From: Lysobacter lycopersici
Lineage (GTDB): Bacteria; Pseudomonadota; Gammaproteobacteria; Xanthomonadales; Xanthomonadaceae
Length of the DNA stretch: 64,000 nucleotides
Direction: 5' to 3'
Assembly: GCF_007556775.1 (NCBI RefSeq)
Contig: NZ_CP041742.1
Location: 1,116,001-1,180,000, forward strand
This document shows positions 31,069 through 39,517 of the stretch, piece after piece. A model generated the notes under the pieces. That model was not told where the DNA came from. It ran no database searches and worked only from the letters and a program-made list of their open reading frames with translations. Numbering within the stretch: position 1 is the stretch's first letter; the number at the start of each line of letters is the position of its first letter. The position numbers and the translations under genes were made by a program.

Positions 31069-31811
31069 GGCGGCGACCACACCCGGCCGCGATGCGCCGC
31101 GCCAGCCGGCGAGAGTAGTTCGACGCAATGCGCAGCGACGCGCGATGGATCCACCGCGGCATCATCGTGCTCGGCGACGAAAGCGTTGGCGCGCAACGGG
31201 GTGCGCATCGGGCCCGGGTTGAGCCCGCTCACGCGCACCGAAGAATTCGGCCCGAGCTCGGCCTGCAGCATGTCGACGAGGGCGGCCTGCCCTGCCTGTG
31301 CGAGGCCGTACCCGCCCCAGTAGGCGCGCGTGCCCGGCGCCTGCGCGTCGAGCGCGAACACCAGCGCCGCATCTTCGGATTCCTGCAGCAGCGGCAGGCA
31401 GGCCTGGGTCAGCCACCAGCGCGCGGTGAGATTGACGTGCACGGCGCGAGCGAAATCGGCGGGGTCGGTCAGCGCGAGCGGGGTGAGTCCGCGGAAATTC
31501 GCGGCGCAATGCAAAACGCCATCGAGGCGCCCGAATTCCCCGCCGATGCGCGCGGACATCTCCGCGTAGTCGTCGGGCGACGCGCCTTCCAGGTCGAGCG
31601 GGTACAGCGTGCTCTCGCCGCCCTCGCCGGCGATGGCGTCGTGCAGGCGGTTCAATTTCGGCACGCGCCGCCCGAGCAGCACGAGTCTTGCGCCGGCCCG
31701 CGCACATGCGCGCGACGCCGCTTCGCCGAGGCCGCCGTGCGCGCCGACGACGAGCACCACGCGCCCTTCCAGCGCGCGCGGTTCCACGGCGTCGGACGCC
31801 GCGGCGTTCAT
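31065..31811 (-). CDS. short-chain dehydrogenase/reductase (YciK-like)
   Basis: 248 aa, Rossmann fold. The cofactor motif is VVLVVGAHGGLGEAASRACARAG (Gly-x3-Gly-x-Gly type, with Ala-His replacing the common Thr-Gly). LHCAANFRG replaces the NNAG motif. The usual active-site Tyr-x3-Lys lies in AYWGGYGLAQAGQAALV, where YGLAQ puts Gln in place of Lys, so the classical triad is not intact. The protein may be a non-catalytic or atypical member. It is chained by ATGA overlaps to grxD before and marC after. Confidence 0.8.
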   Translation of the reverse strand: MNAAASDAVEPRALEGRVVLVVGAHGGLGEAASRACARAGARLVLLGRRVPKLNRLHDAIAGEGGESTLYPLDLEGASPDDYAEMSARIGGEFGRLDGVLHCAANFRGLTPLALTDPADFARAVHVNLTARWWLTQACLPLLQESEDAALVFALDAQAPGTRAYWGGYGLAQAGQAALVDMLQAELGPNSSVRVSGLNPGPMRTPLRANAFVAEHDDAAVDPSRVAAHCVELLSPAGAAHRGRVWSPP

Positions 31812-32128
31812 GCCTTCTGCGTTTCCGCGATCATCCGCGCGAGTTCGCCGGATTCGTACAGTTCCATGGTGATGTCGCAACCGCCGATCAGCTCGCCATG
31901 GATGAACAGCTGCGGGAACGTCGGCCAGTTCGAATAACGCGGCAGGTTGGCGCGCACCTCGGGCTCTTCGAGCACGTTGACGGTGTACAGCTCGCCGGCG
32001 CCCGCGGCCTTCAGCGCCTGCACCGTGCGGCTGGAGAAACCGCACATCGGGAACTGCGGGGTTCCCTTCATGAAAAGGACGACGGGGTGGCCTTCGATCT
32101 CGGCCTGGATGCGCTCCAAGACGCTCAT
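31808..32128 (-). CDS. grxD: monothiol glutaredoxin, Grx4 type
   Basis: 106 aa, cytosolic. The CGFS active site is in KGTPQFPMCGFSSRTVQALKA (Cys at about 29). LYTVNVLEEPEVRANL, the WPTFPQLFIHGELIGGCDI glutathione-binding strand and the Gly-Gly turn are intact. CGFS glutaredoxins carry [2Fe-2S] clusters bridged with glutathione and pass them on with BolA partners. First of the coupled grxD-SDR-marC operon and divergent from sodB, another iron-linked gene. Confidence 0.96.
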   Translation of the reverse strand: MSVLERIQAEIEGHPVVLFMKGTPQFPMCGFSSRTVQALKAAGAGELYTVNVLEEPEVRANLPRYSNWPTFPQLFIHGELIGGCDITMELYESGELARMIAETQKA

Positions 32129-32182
32129 GGCATTCTCCTGCGAAGCATCCCGCCGGCCTCACGAGGCAGCGACGGGTGGTGG

Positions 32183-32203
32183 GGGTAGAATGCAATTCTA
32201 CCC
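32183..32203. promoter_or_regulatory. inverted repeat in grxD-sodB intergenic region
   Basis: Nine-base arms gggtagaat/attctaccc separated by gca. Each arm contains TAGAAT, a near-consensus -10 hexamer, on opposite strands. It could be a divergent promoter core or an operator. No convincing -35 boxes were found. Confidence 0.4.
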
Positions 32204-32263
32204 GTGCACGCCGCGGCCGCGCGCCTCCCGGCAACGCATTTCCCCTCGCCCCAGGAGCCCGCC

Positions 32264-32842
32264 ATGGCCATCGAACTGCCAGCCCTGCCCTACGACCGCA
32301 CCGCGCTGGAACCGCATATTTCCGGCGAAACCATCGACTACCACTACGGCAAGCACCACAAGGCCTACGTCGACAACCTCAACAAGATGATCGAGGGCAC
32401 CGAATTCGCCGACATGGCGCTCGAGGACATCATCCGCAAGTCGCAGGGCGGCATGTTCAACAACGCCGCGCAGATCTGGAACCACACCTTCTACTGGAAT
32501 TGCCTGAAGCCGAACGGCGGCGGCGAACCCTCGGGCAAGCTCGCGGACGCGATCAAGGCCGCGTTCGGCGATTTCGCCAAGTTCAAGGAGCAGTTCAGCG
32601 ACACCGCGGTGAAGACCTTCGGTTCCGGCTGGGCGTGGCTGGTGCAGCGCCCGGATGGTTCGCTTGCGCTGGCGAGCACGCCCAATGCGGCGACCCCGCT
32701 CACCGGCGAGGACAAGGCGCTGCTCACCTGCGACGTGTGGGAACACGCCTACTACATCGACTACCGCAACGCGCGGCCGAAGTACGTCGAATCGTTCTGG
32801 AACCTGGTGAACTGGGATTTCGTCGCGTCGAACCTGCGTTAA
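32264..32842 (+). CDS. sodB: superoxide dismutase, Fe type
   Basis: 192 aa, cytosolic; converts superoxide to peroxide and oxygen. Metal ligands are visible as His27 ([16 protein letters not shown]), His74 (IWNHTFYW), Asp157 and His161 (CDVWEHAYY). The run [17 protein letters not shown] is characteristic of the iron rather than manganese form. The start at 32264 ([12 protein letters not shown]) follows caggagcccgcc, a good ribosome site; upstream codons are rejected. A terminator lies about 60 bases after the stop. Confidence 0.97.
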   Translation: MAIELPALPYDRTALEPHISGETIDYHYGKHHKAYVDNLNKMIEGTEFADMALEDIIRKSQGGMFNNAAQIWNHTFYWNCLKPNGGGEPSGKLADAIKAAFGDFAKFKEQFSDTAVKTFGSGWAWLVQRPDGSLALASTPNAATPLTGEDKALLTCDVWEHAYYIDYRNARPKYVESFWNLVNWDFVASNLR

Positions 32843-32846
32843 TGAT

Positions 32847-32874
32847 GTAGGGGCGACCGGCCGGTCGCCCCTAC
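32847..32874. repeat. GTAG-headed palindromic repeat (SMAG-like)
   Basis: A perfect 28-base palindrome with 14-base arms starting gtaggggcgaccgg. It begins four bases after the sodB stop. The GTAG head resembles the SMAG elements of Stenotrophomonas. Confidence 0.7.
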
Positions 32875-32904
32875 GCCGATGTCGCGATCGCCATGCGACC
32901 TGCG

Positions 32905-32930
32905 AACGGCCGGGGAAACCCGGCCGTTTT
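32905..32930 (+). terminator. intrinsic terminator after sodB
   Basis: Stem AACGGCCGGG/CCCGGCCGTT with loop GAAA and a short T-run. It lies between convergent sodB and purK. Confidence 0.7.
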
Positions 32931-32947
32931 GCATTCCGACGCCGCGA

Positions 32948-34087
32948 TCAGCGCAACGCCGCGATCACCGGCTCGACTTGCGCTTCGCGCCCGAGCGATT
33001 CGCCCACGCGTCGCAGCGATTCGGCGAGTTCCGTCGGCACGTCCGCGCGCAGCGTCGCATGGCCGACCTTGCGTCCCGCGCGCGCTTCCTTGCCGTAGTC
33101 GTGCCAGTGACCGCCGGCTTCGCGCAACACCGGCGCGGCATCGGGCATCGCGCCGATCCAGTTGAGCATGCAGGCATGGCCGAGCATGCGCGTGCTGCCC
33201 AGCGACAGGCCGAGCACGGCGCGCAGGTGGTTCTGGAACTGCGAGGTTTCGCTGCCTTCGATGGTCCAATGCCCGGAATTGTGCACGCGCGGCGCAAGTT
33301 CGTTGGCCAGCAGCTCGCCGCCGCGGCAGAACAGTTCCAGCGCGAACACGCCGACGTAATCCAGCGCATCGGCGAGCCGCTTCGCATGCGACAACGCGGT
33401 CGCTTGCGTCGCCGCATCAACGCGCGCCGGGGCCAGGCTCGCCGACAGCACGCCGTCGACATGCCAGTTCTCGGTCAAGGGCCATGCGCGGAACTCGCCG
33501 TCGCGGCCACGCACCGCGACCACGCTCAATTCGCGTTCGAACGCGACGAAGGCTTCGAGGATCAGGCCAACGCTCGCGGCCTGCGCGCCGAGCGCGTTCC
33601 ATGCCGCGTCGACGTCGGCCGGCGATTTGATCCGGAACTGGCCCTTGCCGTCGTAGCCGAGGCGGCGCGTCTTCAGGATGCACGGCGTGCCGAGTTCGGC
33701 GACCGCGGCGTCGAGTTGGTCGCGGCTGGCGATATCGACGAAACCCGGAACCGGGATGCCGAGTTCGCGGAACAGGCTCTTCTCGGCGAGACGATCTTGG
33801 GCGACGGCGAGCGCGCGCGGATTCGGGAACACCGGCACGCGCTCGGCCAGCCAGCGTGCGGACTCGGCCGGCACGTTTTCGAAATCGAAGGTGGCGACAT
33901 CGATCTTCGACGCGAATTCCGACAGCGCGGCCTCGTCGGTGTAGTCGCCGACCACCATCGGCGCGAACTGCCCGGCGCAGGCGTCGGCGACGGTGTCCAG
34001 CACGAGGAAGCGCAGGCCCAGCGGTGCGCCGGAAAGCGCGAGCATGCGGGCGAGTTGGCCTCCGCCCAGGATCCCGACCGTCGTCAT
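32948..34087 (-). CDS. purK: N5-carboxyaminoimidazole ribonucleotide synthase
   Basis: 379 aa. ATP-grasp enzyme that makes N5-CAIR from AIR, bicarbonate and ATP in purine synthesis. MTTVGILGGGQLARMLALSG is the N-terminal nucleotide fold; FDFENVPAESARWLAERVPVFP, CILKTRRLGYDGKGQ (ATP loop) and LFCRGGELLANELAPRVHNSGHWTIEGS are the core motifs. It follows purE with a one-base gap, and the two catalyse successive steps. Confidence 0.97.
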   Translation of the reverse strand: MTTVGILGGGQLARMLALSGAPLGLRFLVLDTVADACAGQFAPMVVGDYTDEAALSEFASKIDVATFDFENVPAESARWLAERVPVFPNPRALAVAQDRLAEKSLFRELGIPVPGFVDIASRDQLDAAVAELGTPCILKTRRLGYDGKGQFRIKSPADVDAAWNALGAQAASVGLILEAFVAFERELSVVAVRGRDGEFRAWPLTENWHVDGVLSASLAPARVDAATQATALSHAKRLADALDYVGVFALELFCRGGELLANELAPRVHNSGHWTIEGSETSQFQNHLRAVLGLSLGSTRMLGHACMLNWIGAMPDAAPVLREAGGHWHDYGKEARAGRKVGHATLRADVPTELAESLRRVGESLGREAQVEPVIAALR

Positions 34088-34088
34088 G

Positions 34089-34592
34089 TCACTTGCGCGG
34101 GTCGTCGTTGGACGCGACGTCGTCGGTCTGGCGGGCGCGGAACGCGGCCAGCGCATCGGCGATGGAAGGATGCTCGTTCGCCAGCATCGCTGCGGCGAAC
34201 AGCGCGGCGTTCGCGGCGCCTGCGTTGCCGATGGCGAAGGTCGCGACCGGGATGCCGGCCGGCATCTGCACGATGGAGAGCAGCGAATCCATGCCGTTCA
34301 GCGCCTTGCTCTGCACCGGCACGCCGAGCACCGGCACCGCGGTCTTGGCCGCGAGCATGCCCGGCAAATGCGCCGCGCCGCCGGCGCCGGCGATGATCGC
34401 GCGCAGTCCACGCGATTGCGCGGTCGTGGCGTAGTCGAACAGCACGTCGGGCGTGCGGTGCGCGGACACCACGCGCACCTCGTGGGCGACGCCGAGCGCA
34501 TCGAGCTTGGCGGCGGCGTGCTGCATCGTCTCCCAGTCGGAGCGCGACCCCATCACGATGCCCACCAGCGGCGCCTTGGTTTCCCCGGTCAT
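34089..34592 (-). CDS. purE: N5-carboxyaminoimidazole ribonucleotide mutase
   Basis: 167 aa; converts N5-CAIR to CAIR, forming an octamer. It shows [18 protein letters not shown] (phosphate and CAIR site), the active-site His in [15 protein letters not shown], and [30 protein letters not shown]. Start ATG 34592 (MTGETKAPL) is preferred; an ATG six codons earlier is possible. First of purEK. Confidence 0.97.
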   Translation of the reverse strand: MTGETKAPLVGIVMGSRSDWETMQHAAAKLDALGVAHEVRVVSAHRTPDVLFDYATTAQSRGLRAIIAGAGGAAHLPGMLAAKTAVPVLGVPVQSKALNGMDSLLSIVQMPAGIPVATFAIGNAGAANAALFAAAMLANEHPSIADALAAFRARQTDDVASNDDPRK

Positions 34593-34668
34593 GGCCGTCC
34601 CCGCTCGCAAAGACGTATTCTAGCGCCCAATTCCGGATCGTTCCCCTTCGTTTCCCGCGCGAATCGCC

Positions 34669-34938
34669 ATGGATCGCAAGCTGCTCGACCTCCTCGCCTG
34701 CCCGGCCACGCGCCAGCCACTCGCCCCGCTCGATGGCGCCGGACTGGAAGCGCTGAACCGCGCGATCGCCGCGGGCACGCTGCAACGCCTCGATGGTTCG
34801 CCGCAACGCGAATCCTTGCGCGAAGCGCTGGTGACGCGCGACCGCAAACTCGCCTATCGCATCGACGACGGCATCCCGGTACTGCTCGCCGAGGAAGGCA
34901 TGGCGACGTCGCAGGCCACGGACTTCCCCGGCGCATGA
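34669..34938 (+). CDS. Trm112 family protein (YcaR-like)
   Basis: 89 aa. MDRKLLDLLACPATRQPLAPLD is the typical start of this small zinc-ribbon-like family, although only one Cys (Cys11) remains here. The insert DGAGLEALNRAIAAGTLQRLDG is usual for the xanthomonad versions, and RKLAYRIDDGIPVLLAEEG is the conserved C-terminal part. Eukaryotic Trm112 stabilises methyltransferases; the bacterial role is unclear. It overlaps nadC by four bases. Confidence 0.88.
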   Translation: MDRKLLDLLACPATRQPLAPLDGAGLEALNRAIAAGTLQRLDGSPQRESLREALVTRDRKLAYRIDDGIPVLLAEEGMATSQATDFPGA

Positions 34939-35807
34939 GCGAATCGCGTTTCGAACCGCCCTCGCAAACAGACGTCGACGCCGATGTCGCTGCCGCGCTG
35001 GCCGAGGACATCGGCAGCGGCGACGTCACCGCCGACCTGCTGCCCGACGCGCCGGAATCGGCCTACCTGCTGTGCAAGGAAGACTGCGTGGTCGCGGGGC
35101 GTCCGTGGTTCGACGCGGTGCATCGCACGCTCGATCCCGGCGTCCGCATCGACTGGCGCCGCAGCGAAGGCGACCGCATCGCGAAAGGCACGGTGATCGC
35201 GACGTTGCAGGGCCACGCGCGCGCGCTGGTCAGCGCAGAGCGTTCCGCGCTGAATTTCCTGCAAACGCTCAGCGGCACCGCGACCACGACCGCGCTATAC
35301 GTCGATGCCGTGCGCGGTACCGGCGCACGCATCCTGGATACGCGCAAGACCGTTCCGGGCCTGCGGCTGGCGCAGAAATACGCGGTGCGCGTCGGTGGCG
35401 GCGACAACCACCGCATCGGCCTGTACGACGCGGTGATGCTGAAGGAAAACCACATCCGCGTCGCCGGTTCGGTCGCGGCCGCGATCGATGCCGCGCGCTC
35501 GAAGCATCCGAACCTGCCGCTGATCGTGGAAGTCGAAACCCTCGACCAGTTGCGCGAAGCGCTGGCAGCCGGCTGCACGCGCATCCTGGTCGACGATTTC
35601 GACGCGGCGACGCGCCGCGAAGCCGTGCGCATCGCCAAATCCGCACCGTTCGACGGCCGCATCCCGCTGGAGGTTTCCGGGGGCGTGGACATGACCACGT
35701 TGCGCGCCATCGCCGAGGATGGCGTCGACTGCATTTCCATCGGCGGCCTGACCAAACACGTGCACGCCATCGATTTCTCGATGAAACTCGGCCCGGCACC
35801 GCGCTGA
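34935..35807 (+). CDS. nadC: nicotinate-nucleotide diphosphorylase (carboxylating)
   Basis: 290 aa, also called quinolinate phosphoribosyltransferase; joins quinolinate and PRPP to give nicotinate mononucleotide in de novo NAD synthesis. Visible are LAEDIGSGDVTADLL, SAERSALNFLQTLSGTAT, ILDTRKTVPGLRLAQKYAVRVGGGDNHRIGLYDAVMLKENH (quinolinate-binding Arg, Lys and His) and EVSGGVDMTTLRAIAEDGVDCISIGGLTK. Its ATG overlaps the Trm112-like stop, and its stop shares one base with the next ATG. Confidence 0.97.
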   Translation: MSESRFEPPSQTDVDADVAAALAEDIGSGDVTADLLPDAPESAYLLCKEDCVVAGRPWFDAVHRTLDPGVRIDWRRSEGDRIAKGTVIATLQGHARALVSAERSALNFLQTLSGTATTTALYVDAVRGTGARILDTRKTVPGLRLAQKYAVRVGGGDNHRIGLYDAVMLKENHIRVAGSVAAAIDAARSKHPNLPLIVEVETLDQLREALAAGCTRILVDDFDAATRREAVRIAKSAPFDGRIPLEVSGGVDMTTLRAIAEDGVDCISIGGLTKHVHAIDFSMKLGPAPR

Positions 35808-36130
35808 TGGGACCGATCCTCCTGCTCGTCGCCATCGCCATCGGTTACGGATGGTGGAGAAGCGCGCGCCATGCCGCCGAACGCGCCGAGGAAGTGGGCC
35901 GCAACGCCTGCGAAGCCGCAGGCGTGCAATGGCTGGACCAGACCGTGCACGCGGACGGGCTGCGGTTGCGTCGCCGCCGCGATGGATGGCTCGGGCTGGA
36001 ACGCAGTTTCCGCTTCGAATATTCCGAAGACGGGCAGGAACGCCACGTCGGCCGGCTGGTGCTGTTCGGCGACGAACTCGTTTCGTTCAGTGGCCCTGCG
36101 AAGGCGACGTCGGTGGTGACGCTGCACTGA
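35807..36130 (+). CDS. DUF3301 family small membrane-anchored protein
   Basis: 107 aa. One N-terminal membrane helix (MGPILLLVAIAIGYGWWRSA), then a soluble domain with the DUF3301 pattern of an early Cys (GRNACEAAGVQWLDQTVHADGLRLRR) and SFRFEYSEDGQERHVGRLVLFGDEL. Function unknown. It starts in the nadC stop codon (TGATG). Confidence 0.85.
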   Translation: MGPILLLVAIAIGYGWWRSARHAAERAEEVGRNACEAAGVQWLDQTVHADGLRLRRRRDGWLGLERSFRFEYSEDGQERHVGRLVLFGDELVSFSGPAKATSVVTLH

Positions 36131-36137
36131 TCGAGTC

Positions 36138-36223
36138 GTCATCCTGACCCGGACTTGATCCGGGCCTGCTGTTGCCGGTAGTGGACAAGAAAAACAGGTC
36201 CTTCGGCTTCGCCTCAGGATGAC
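36138..36223. repeat. 86-base element with 10-base terminal inverted repeats
   Basis: Ends are GTCATCCTGA and TCAGGATGAC. Inside, an inner hairpin cccgga/tccggg sits in acccggacttgatccgggc. It lies between the convergent DUF3301 and sspB genes and may be a small non-coding repeat family. Confidence 0.55.
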
Positions 36224-36231
36224 ATCCTGAT

Positions 36232-36693
36232 TTATTTCACGATGCGCAAATGCCCGCCGCGCTTGGGTGGCGGTTCGCTATGCGGCGGTTCGTCGTCGGG
36301 CGACGTGTCGTCGCTTTCGGATGCCGATTCCACCGATTGCGCCGGCGACGCCGAGCCCTGCGCCGCGATGTCCGGCGGCAGTTCCATGCCCTGCCCGTTC
36401 TCGCGCGCGTAGATCGCGACCACTGCGTCGATCGGCACGATCACCGCATGGCTGACGCCGCCGAAGCGCGCGGAGAAACGCACGTCATCGTTGTCCATCT
36501 GCAGGTGCGCGACCGCGCGTTCGGCGATGTTGAGCACGATGCGCCCGTCCTTCACCGCATGCGTCGGCACGCGCACGCCGGGCCTGGTCGCGTCGACCAG
36601 CAGGTGCGGGGTCAATCCGTTGTCGGCGATCCATTCGTACAGCGCCCGCAGCAGGTACGGGCGGTGGCTGGTCATGGCGGGCGCGTCGGTCAT
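36232..36693 (-). CDS. sspB: ClpXP protease specificity-enhancing factor SspB
   Basis: 153 aa. Adaptor that hands ssrA-tagged proteins to ClpXP. The conserved substrate-binding domain is RPYLLRALYEWIADNGLTPHLLVDATRPGVRVP through MDNDDVRFSARFGGVSHAVIVPIDAVVAIYARENGQGM. An acidic, flexible linker follows (SESDDTSPDDEPPHSEPPP). It ends GGHLRIVK, the ClpX-docking peptide. It lies downstream of sspA on the same strand. Confidence 0.95.
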   Translation of the reverse strand: MTDAPAMTSHRPYLLRALYEWIADNGLTPHLLVDATRPGVRVPTHAVKDGRIVLNIAERAVAHLQMDNDDVRFSARFGGVSHAVIVPIDAVVAIYARENGQGMELPPDIAAQGSASPAQSVESASESDDTSPDDEPPHSEPPPKRGGHLRIVK

Positions 36694-36709
36694 TCCGGAT
36701 CAGTTCGTT

Positions 36710-36768
36710 GTTGGTGGTTCGTAGTTGGCAGAAGGCTTTTCACAAACCACGAACAACCAACCACCAAC
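36710..36768. repeat. inverted repeat between sspA and sspB
   Basis: Nine-base arms gttggtggt/accaccaac separated by 41 bases, in a locally AT-richer gap. Purpose not clear; it may be a weak transcript-processing hairpin. Confidence 0.4.
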
Positions 36769-36774
36769 TCGCCG

Positions 36775-37392
36775 TTACGCCGGAATCTCGCGCAGGTTGC
36801 GTTCCTGCGGAGTGAGGCTGCGCAGGAAGCCCGGGTTGCGGAAGATGCGGTTGCCGTAATCCTCGATCGCCTTGCCGTCCTTCGGCAGCGGGATGTCGAG
36901 CGCTTCGAGCCGCCAGATGATCGGCGCCATCGCGCAGTCGGCGAGGCTCATTTCCGGGTTGAGGAAGAACTTGCTGGCCTTGAACAGCGGCACCGCGGCG
37001 GTGAGCAGTTCCTTCAGGCGCTTGCGCCCGGCCTCGGCCTGCTGCTTGTTGCCGAGCTGGATCGCCTGCACCTGCGGCACCCAATCGTGCTCGATGCGCA
37101 GCATCGCCAGGCGCAGGCGCGCGCGGGAAAGCGGATCGACCGGCATCAGCGGCGGGTGCGGATAGCGCTCGTCGAGGTATTCGCTGACCACGCTCGCGGC
37201 GTACAGCACCAGGTCGCGTTCGACCAGCGTAGGCACCGAGTGGTAGGGGTTGAGGTCGACGAGGTCCTCCGGCGGATTCTGCGGATCCACCGGGATGAAG
37301 TCGTACGTGACGCCTTTCGCCGCGAGGACGAGGCGCACGCGGTGGCACAGCACGTCGTCCACCGAGGAAAACAGGGTCAGGGCATTACGCAT
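36775..37392 (-). CDS. sspA: stringent starvation protein A
   Basis: 205 aa, glutathione S-transferase fold without enzyme activity; binds RNA polymerase in E. coli. The N-terminal thioredoxin-like part LTLFSSVDDVLCHRVRLVLAAKGVTYDFIPVDP leads into NPYHSVPTLVERDLVLYAASVVSEYLDERYPHPPLMP. The C-terminal helical part contains FKASKFFLNPEMSLADCAMAPIIWRL. ATG 37392 is chosen because MRNALTLFSSVDD matches the family start. It follows the petABC genes, as in many proteobacteria. Confidence 0.95.
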   Translation of the reverse strand: MRNALTLFSSVDDVLCHRVRLVLAAKGVTYDFIPVDPQNPPEDLVDLNPYHSVPTLVERDLVLYAASVVSEYLDERYPHPPLMPVDPLSRARLRLAMLRIEHDWVPQVQAIQLGNKQQAEAGRKRLKELLTAAVPLFKASKFFLNPEMSLADCAMAPIIWRLEALDIPLPKDGKAIEDYGNRIFRNPGFLRSLTPQERNLREIPA

Positions 37393-37506
37393 ACGCGGAC
37401 TCGCAGCCATCATCGGCCATCTCCACGCAGCCGGAATCCGCCGGCCGCATTGGCGCCGCCCGCCCCTTGCGGACAGTCGCCACGGTCGCCGCGTCGTGGG
37501 TCGCGG

Positions 37507-38250
37507 CTAGTGCACGTCCTTCCAGAATTCCTTCTTGAGCAGCCAGGCGAGGAAGGTGAAGAACGCGAGGAACAGCACCACCCACACGCCCAGGCTCTGG
37601 CGCTTGAGCGCGGCCGGTTCGCCGGCGTACTCGAGGAAAGTGGTGATGTCGCGCACGCTCTGGTCGAACTGCGCGGGCGTCTGCGAGCCCGGTGTCGCCA
37701 GCACCAACTTCTCCACCGGCGCATCGCCGCCACCTTCCGCCTTGCCGTAGACCGGCTGCTGCAGGCCCTGCAGTTCCCACAGCGGGTTCGGCATCGAGGC
37801 GTTCGGGAACAGCTTGTTGTTCCAGCCCAGCGGCCGCGATTCGTCGAGGTAGAACGACTTGAGGTAGGTGTAGATCCAGTCGCTGCCGCGCACCCGCGCG
37901 ATCAGGCTGAGGTCCGGCGGCATCTTGCCGAAAAACTGCTTGGCTTCGTCTTCCTTCAGCGCGACGTGCACCTGGTCGCCGATCTTGCCGCCGGTGAAGT
38001 CGAGGTTGTCCATCACCTCCTGCTCGGTCAGGCCGAGGTCGCTGGCCATGCGCGAATAGCGCAGGTATTGCAGCGAATGGCAGCCGGAGCAGTTGTTCAT
38101 GAACAACTGTGCGCCGCGTTGCAGCGAGGCCTGGTCGCCGAGGTCGGTGCCGGCATGCATCAGCCCGGCGGTTTCCTCGGCGAGGACCGGCGCGGCGGCG
38201 AACAGCCCGGCGAGCAGCGCGGGCAGCAGTCGGAATGCGAACTTAGTCAT
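37507..38250 (-). CDS. petC: ubiquinol-cytochrome c reductase, cytochrome c1
   Basis: 247 aa. Signal peptide to about residue 24 (FAAAPVLA), heme c site CSGCH with Cys54, Cys57 and His58, an axial Met probably within NASMPNPLWELQG, and a C-terminal membrane anchor (LGVWVVLFLAFFTFLAWLLKKEFW). Complex III subunit that takes electrons from the Rieske protein. Its start overlaps petB by eight bases. Confidence 0.97.
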   Translation of the reverse strand: MTKFAFRLLPALLAGLFAAAPVLAEETAGLMHAGTDLGDQASLQRGAQLFMNNCSGCHSLQYLRYSRMASDLGLTEQEVMDNLDFTGGKIGDQVHVALKEDEAKQFFGKMPPDLSLIARVRGSDWIYTYLKSFYLDESRPLGWNNKLFPNASMPNPLWELQGLQQPVYGKAEGGGDAPVEKLVLATPGSQTPAQFDQSVRDITTFLEYAGEPAALKRQSLGVWVVLFLAFFTFLAWLLKKEFWKDVH

Positions 38251-39514
38251 GCGTCGTCACCCGTTCCGGCACCGGCTTGGTCCTGTCGATCTTCGTCCAC
38301 ACCGGCATGGTGATGAAGAACGCGTAGTAGAGGAAGGTAAGCACGCGGCCGATGATGGCCTCCACCGGATCGGTGCCGGGACCGGCGCCGATCTTCATCA
38401 GCCACAGGAAGCTGACCGCGAAGATCGCAAGCATCGTCCACGACAGCGGGCCGCGGGCGCGGAACGACTTGACCCGGCTCTTGTCCAGCCACGGCACCAG
38501 GAACAGCAGCACGATCGCGCCGAACATCACCAGCACGCCCCACAGCTTGATCCCGAAGAACGAGGGCACCACGCGCAACATCGCGTAGTACGGCGTGAAG
38601 TACCACACCGGCTTGATGTGCTCGGGCGTCACCAGCGGATTGGCCGCGGTGAAGTTGTCGTGCTCGAGGAACCAGCCGCCGAAGGTCGGCGCGAAGAAGA
38701 TGATGAAGGCGGCGATGACCAGGAAGAAGCCGGCGCCGAACAGGTCCTTCACCGTGTAGTACGGGTGGAACGGGATGCCGTCGGCCGGCGCGTCCTTGGA
38801 CCAGCGGTTGCCCTTCGGGCCGTGCTTGATGTCCACGCCCTCGGGGTTGTTCGAACCGACTTCGTGCAGCGCCCCCAGGTGCAGCACCACCAGCAGCAGC
38901 AGCACCAGCGGCAGCGCGATGACGTGCAGGGCGAAGAAGCGGTTGAGGGTCGCGTCCGAGGGGATGTAGTCGCCCATGATCCATTCGGTCAGACCGTTGC
39001 CGATGACCGGGATCGCGCCGAACAGCGAGATGATCACCTTCGCGCCCCAGAACGACATCTGCCCCCACGGCAGCACGTAGCCCATGAAGGCCTCGGCCAT
39101 CAGCACGAGGTAGATGACCATGCCCAGCAGCCACACCAGTTCGCGCGGCTTCTGGTAGCTGCCGTACATCAGGCCGCGGAACATGTGCAGGTAGACGACG
39201 ACGAAGAACAGCGACGCGCCGGTGCTGTGCATGTAGCGGATCAGCCAGCCCCAATCCACGTCGCGCATGATGTATTCGATCGACGAGAACGCCTCGGCCG
39301 CGCTGGGCTTGAAGTGCATCGTCAGGAAGATGCCGGTGACGATCTGGTTGACCAGCACCAGCAGCGCGAGCGAACCGAAGTAGTACCAGAAGTTGAAGTT
39401 CTTCGGCGCGTAGTACTCGGTCATGTGCTTGCGGTACATCGGCATCAACGCCGGCGCGCGCGCGTTGACCCAATCCCACACGTTGCAGGCGGTGCGCGTG
39501 ATCATGTTGCTCAT
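38243..39514 (-). CDS. petB: ubiquinol-cytochrome c reductase, cytochrome b
   Basis: 423 aa with about eight membrane helices. Two heme pairs are visible: His-x13-His in RYMHSTGASLFFVVVYLHMF and His-x14-His in ALHVIALPLVLLLLVVLHLG. The Qo-site PEWY motif of other species appears as the sequence around TPEHIKPVWYFTPYYAMLR. The quinone-cycle core of complex III. It starts three bases after the petA stop and overlaps petC. Confidence 0.97.
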   Translation of the reverse strand: MSNMITRTACNVWDWVNARAPALMPMYRKHMTEYYAPKNFNFWYYFGSLALLVLVNQIVTGIFLTMHFKPSAAEAFSSIEYIMRDVDWGWLIRYMHSTGASLFFVVVYLHMFRGLMYGSYQKPRELVWLLGMVIYLVLMAEAFMGYVLPWGQMSFWGAKVIISLFGAIPVIGNGLTEWIMGDYIPSDATLNRFFALHVIALPLVLLLLVVLHLGALHEVGSNNPEGVDIKHGPKGNRWSKDAPADGIPFHPYYTVKDLFGAGFFLVIAAFIIFFAPTFGGWFLEHDNFTAANPLVTPEHIKPVWYFTPYYAMLRVVPSFFGIKLWGVLVMFGAIVLLFLVPWLDKSRVKSFRARGPLSWTMLAIFAVSFLWLMKIGAGPGTDPVEAIIGRVLTFLYYAFFITMPVWTKIDRTKPVPERVTTHD

Positions 39515-39517
39515 GGC

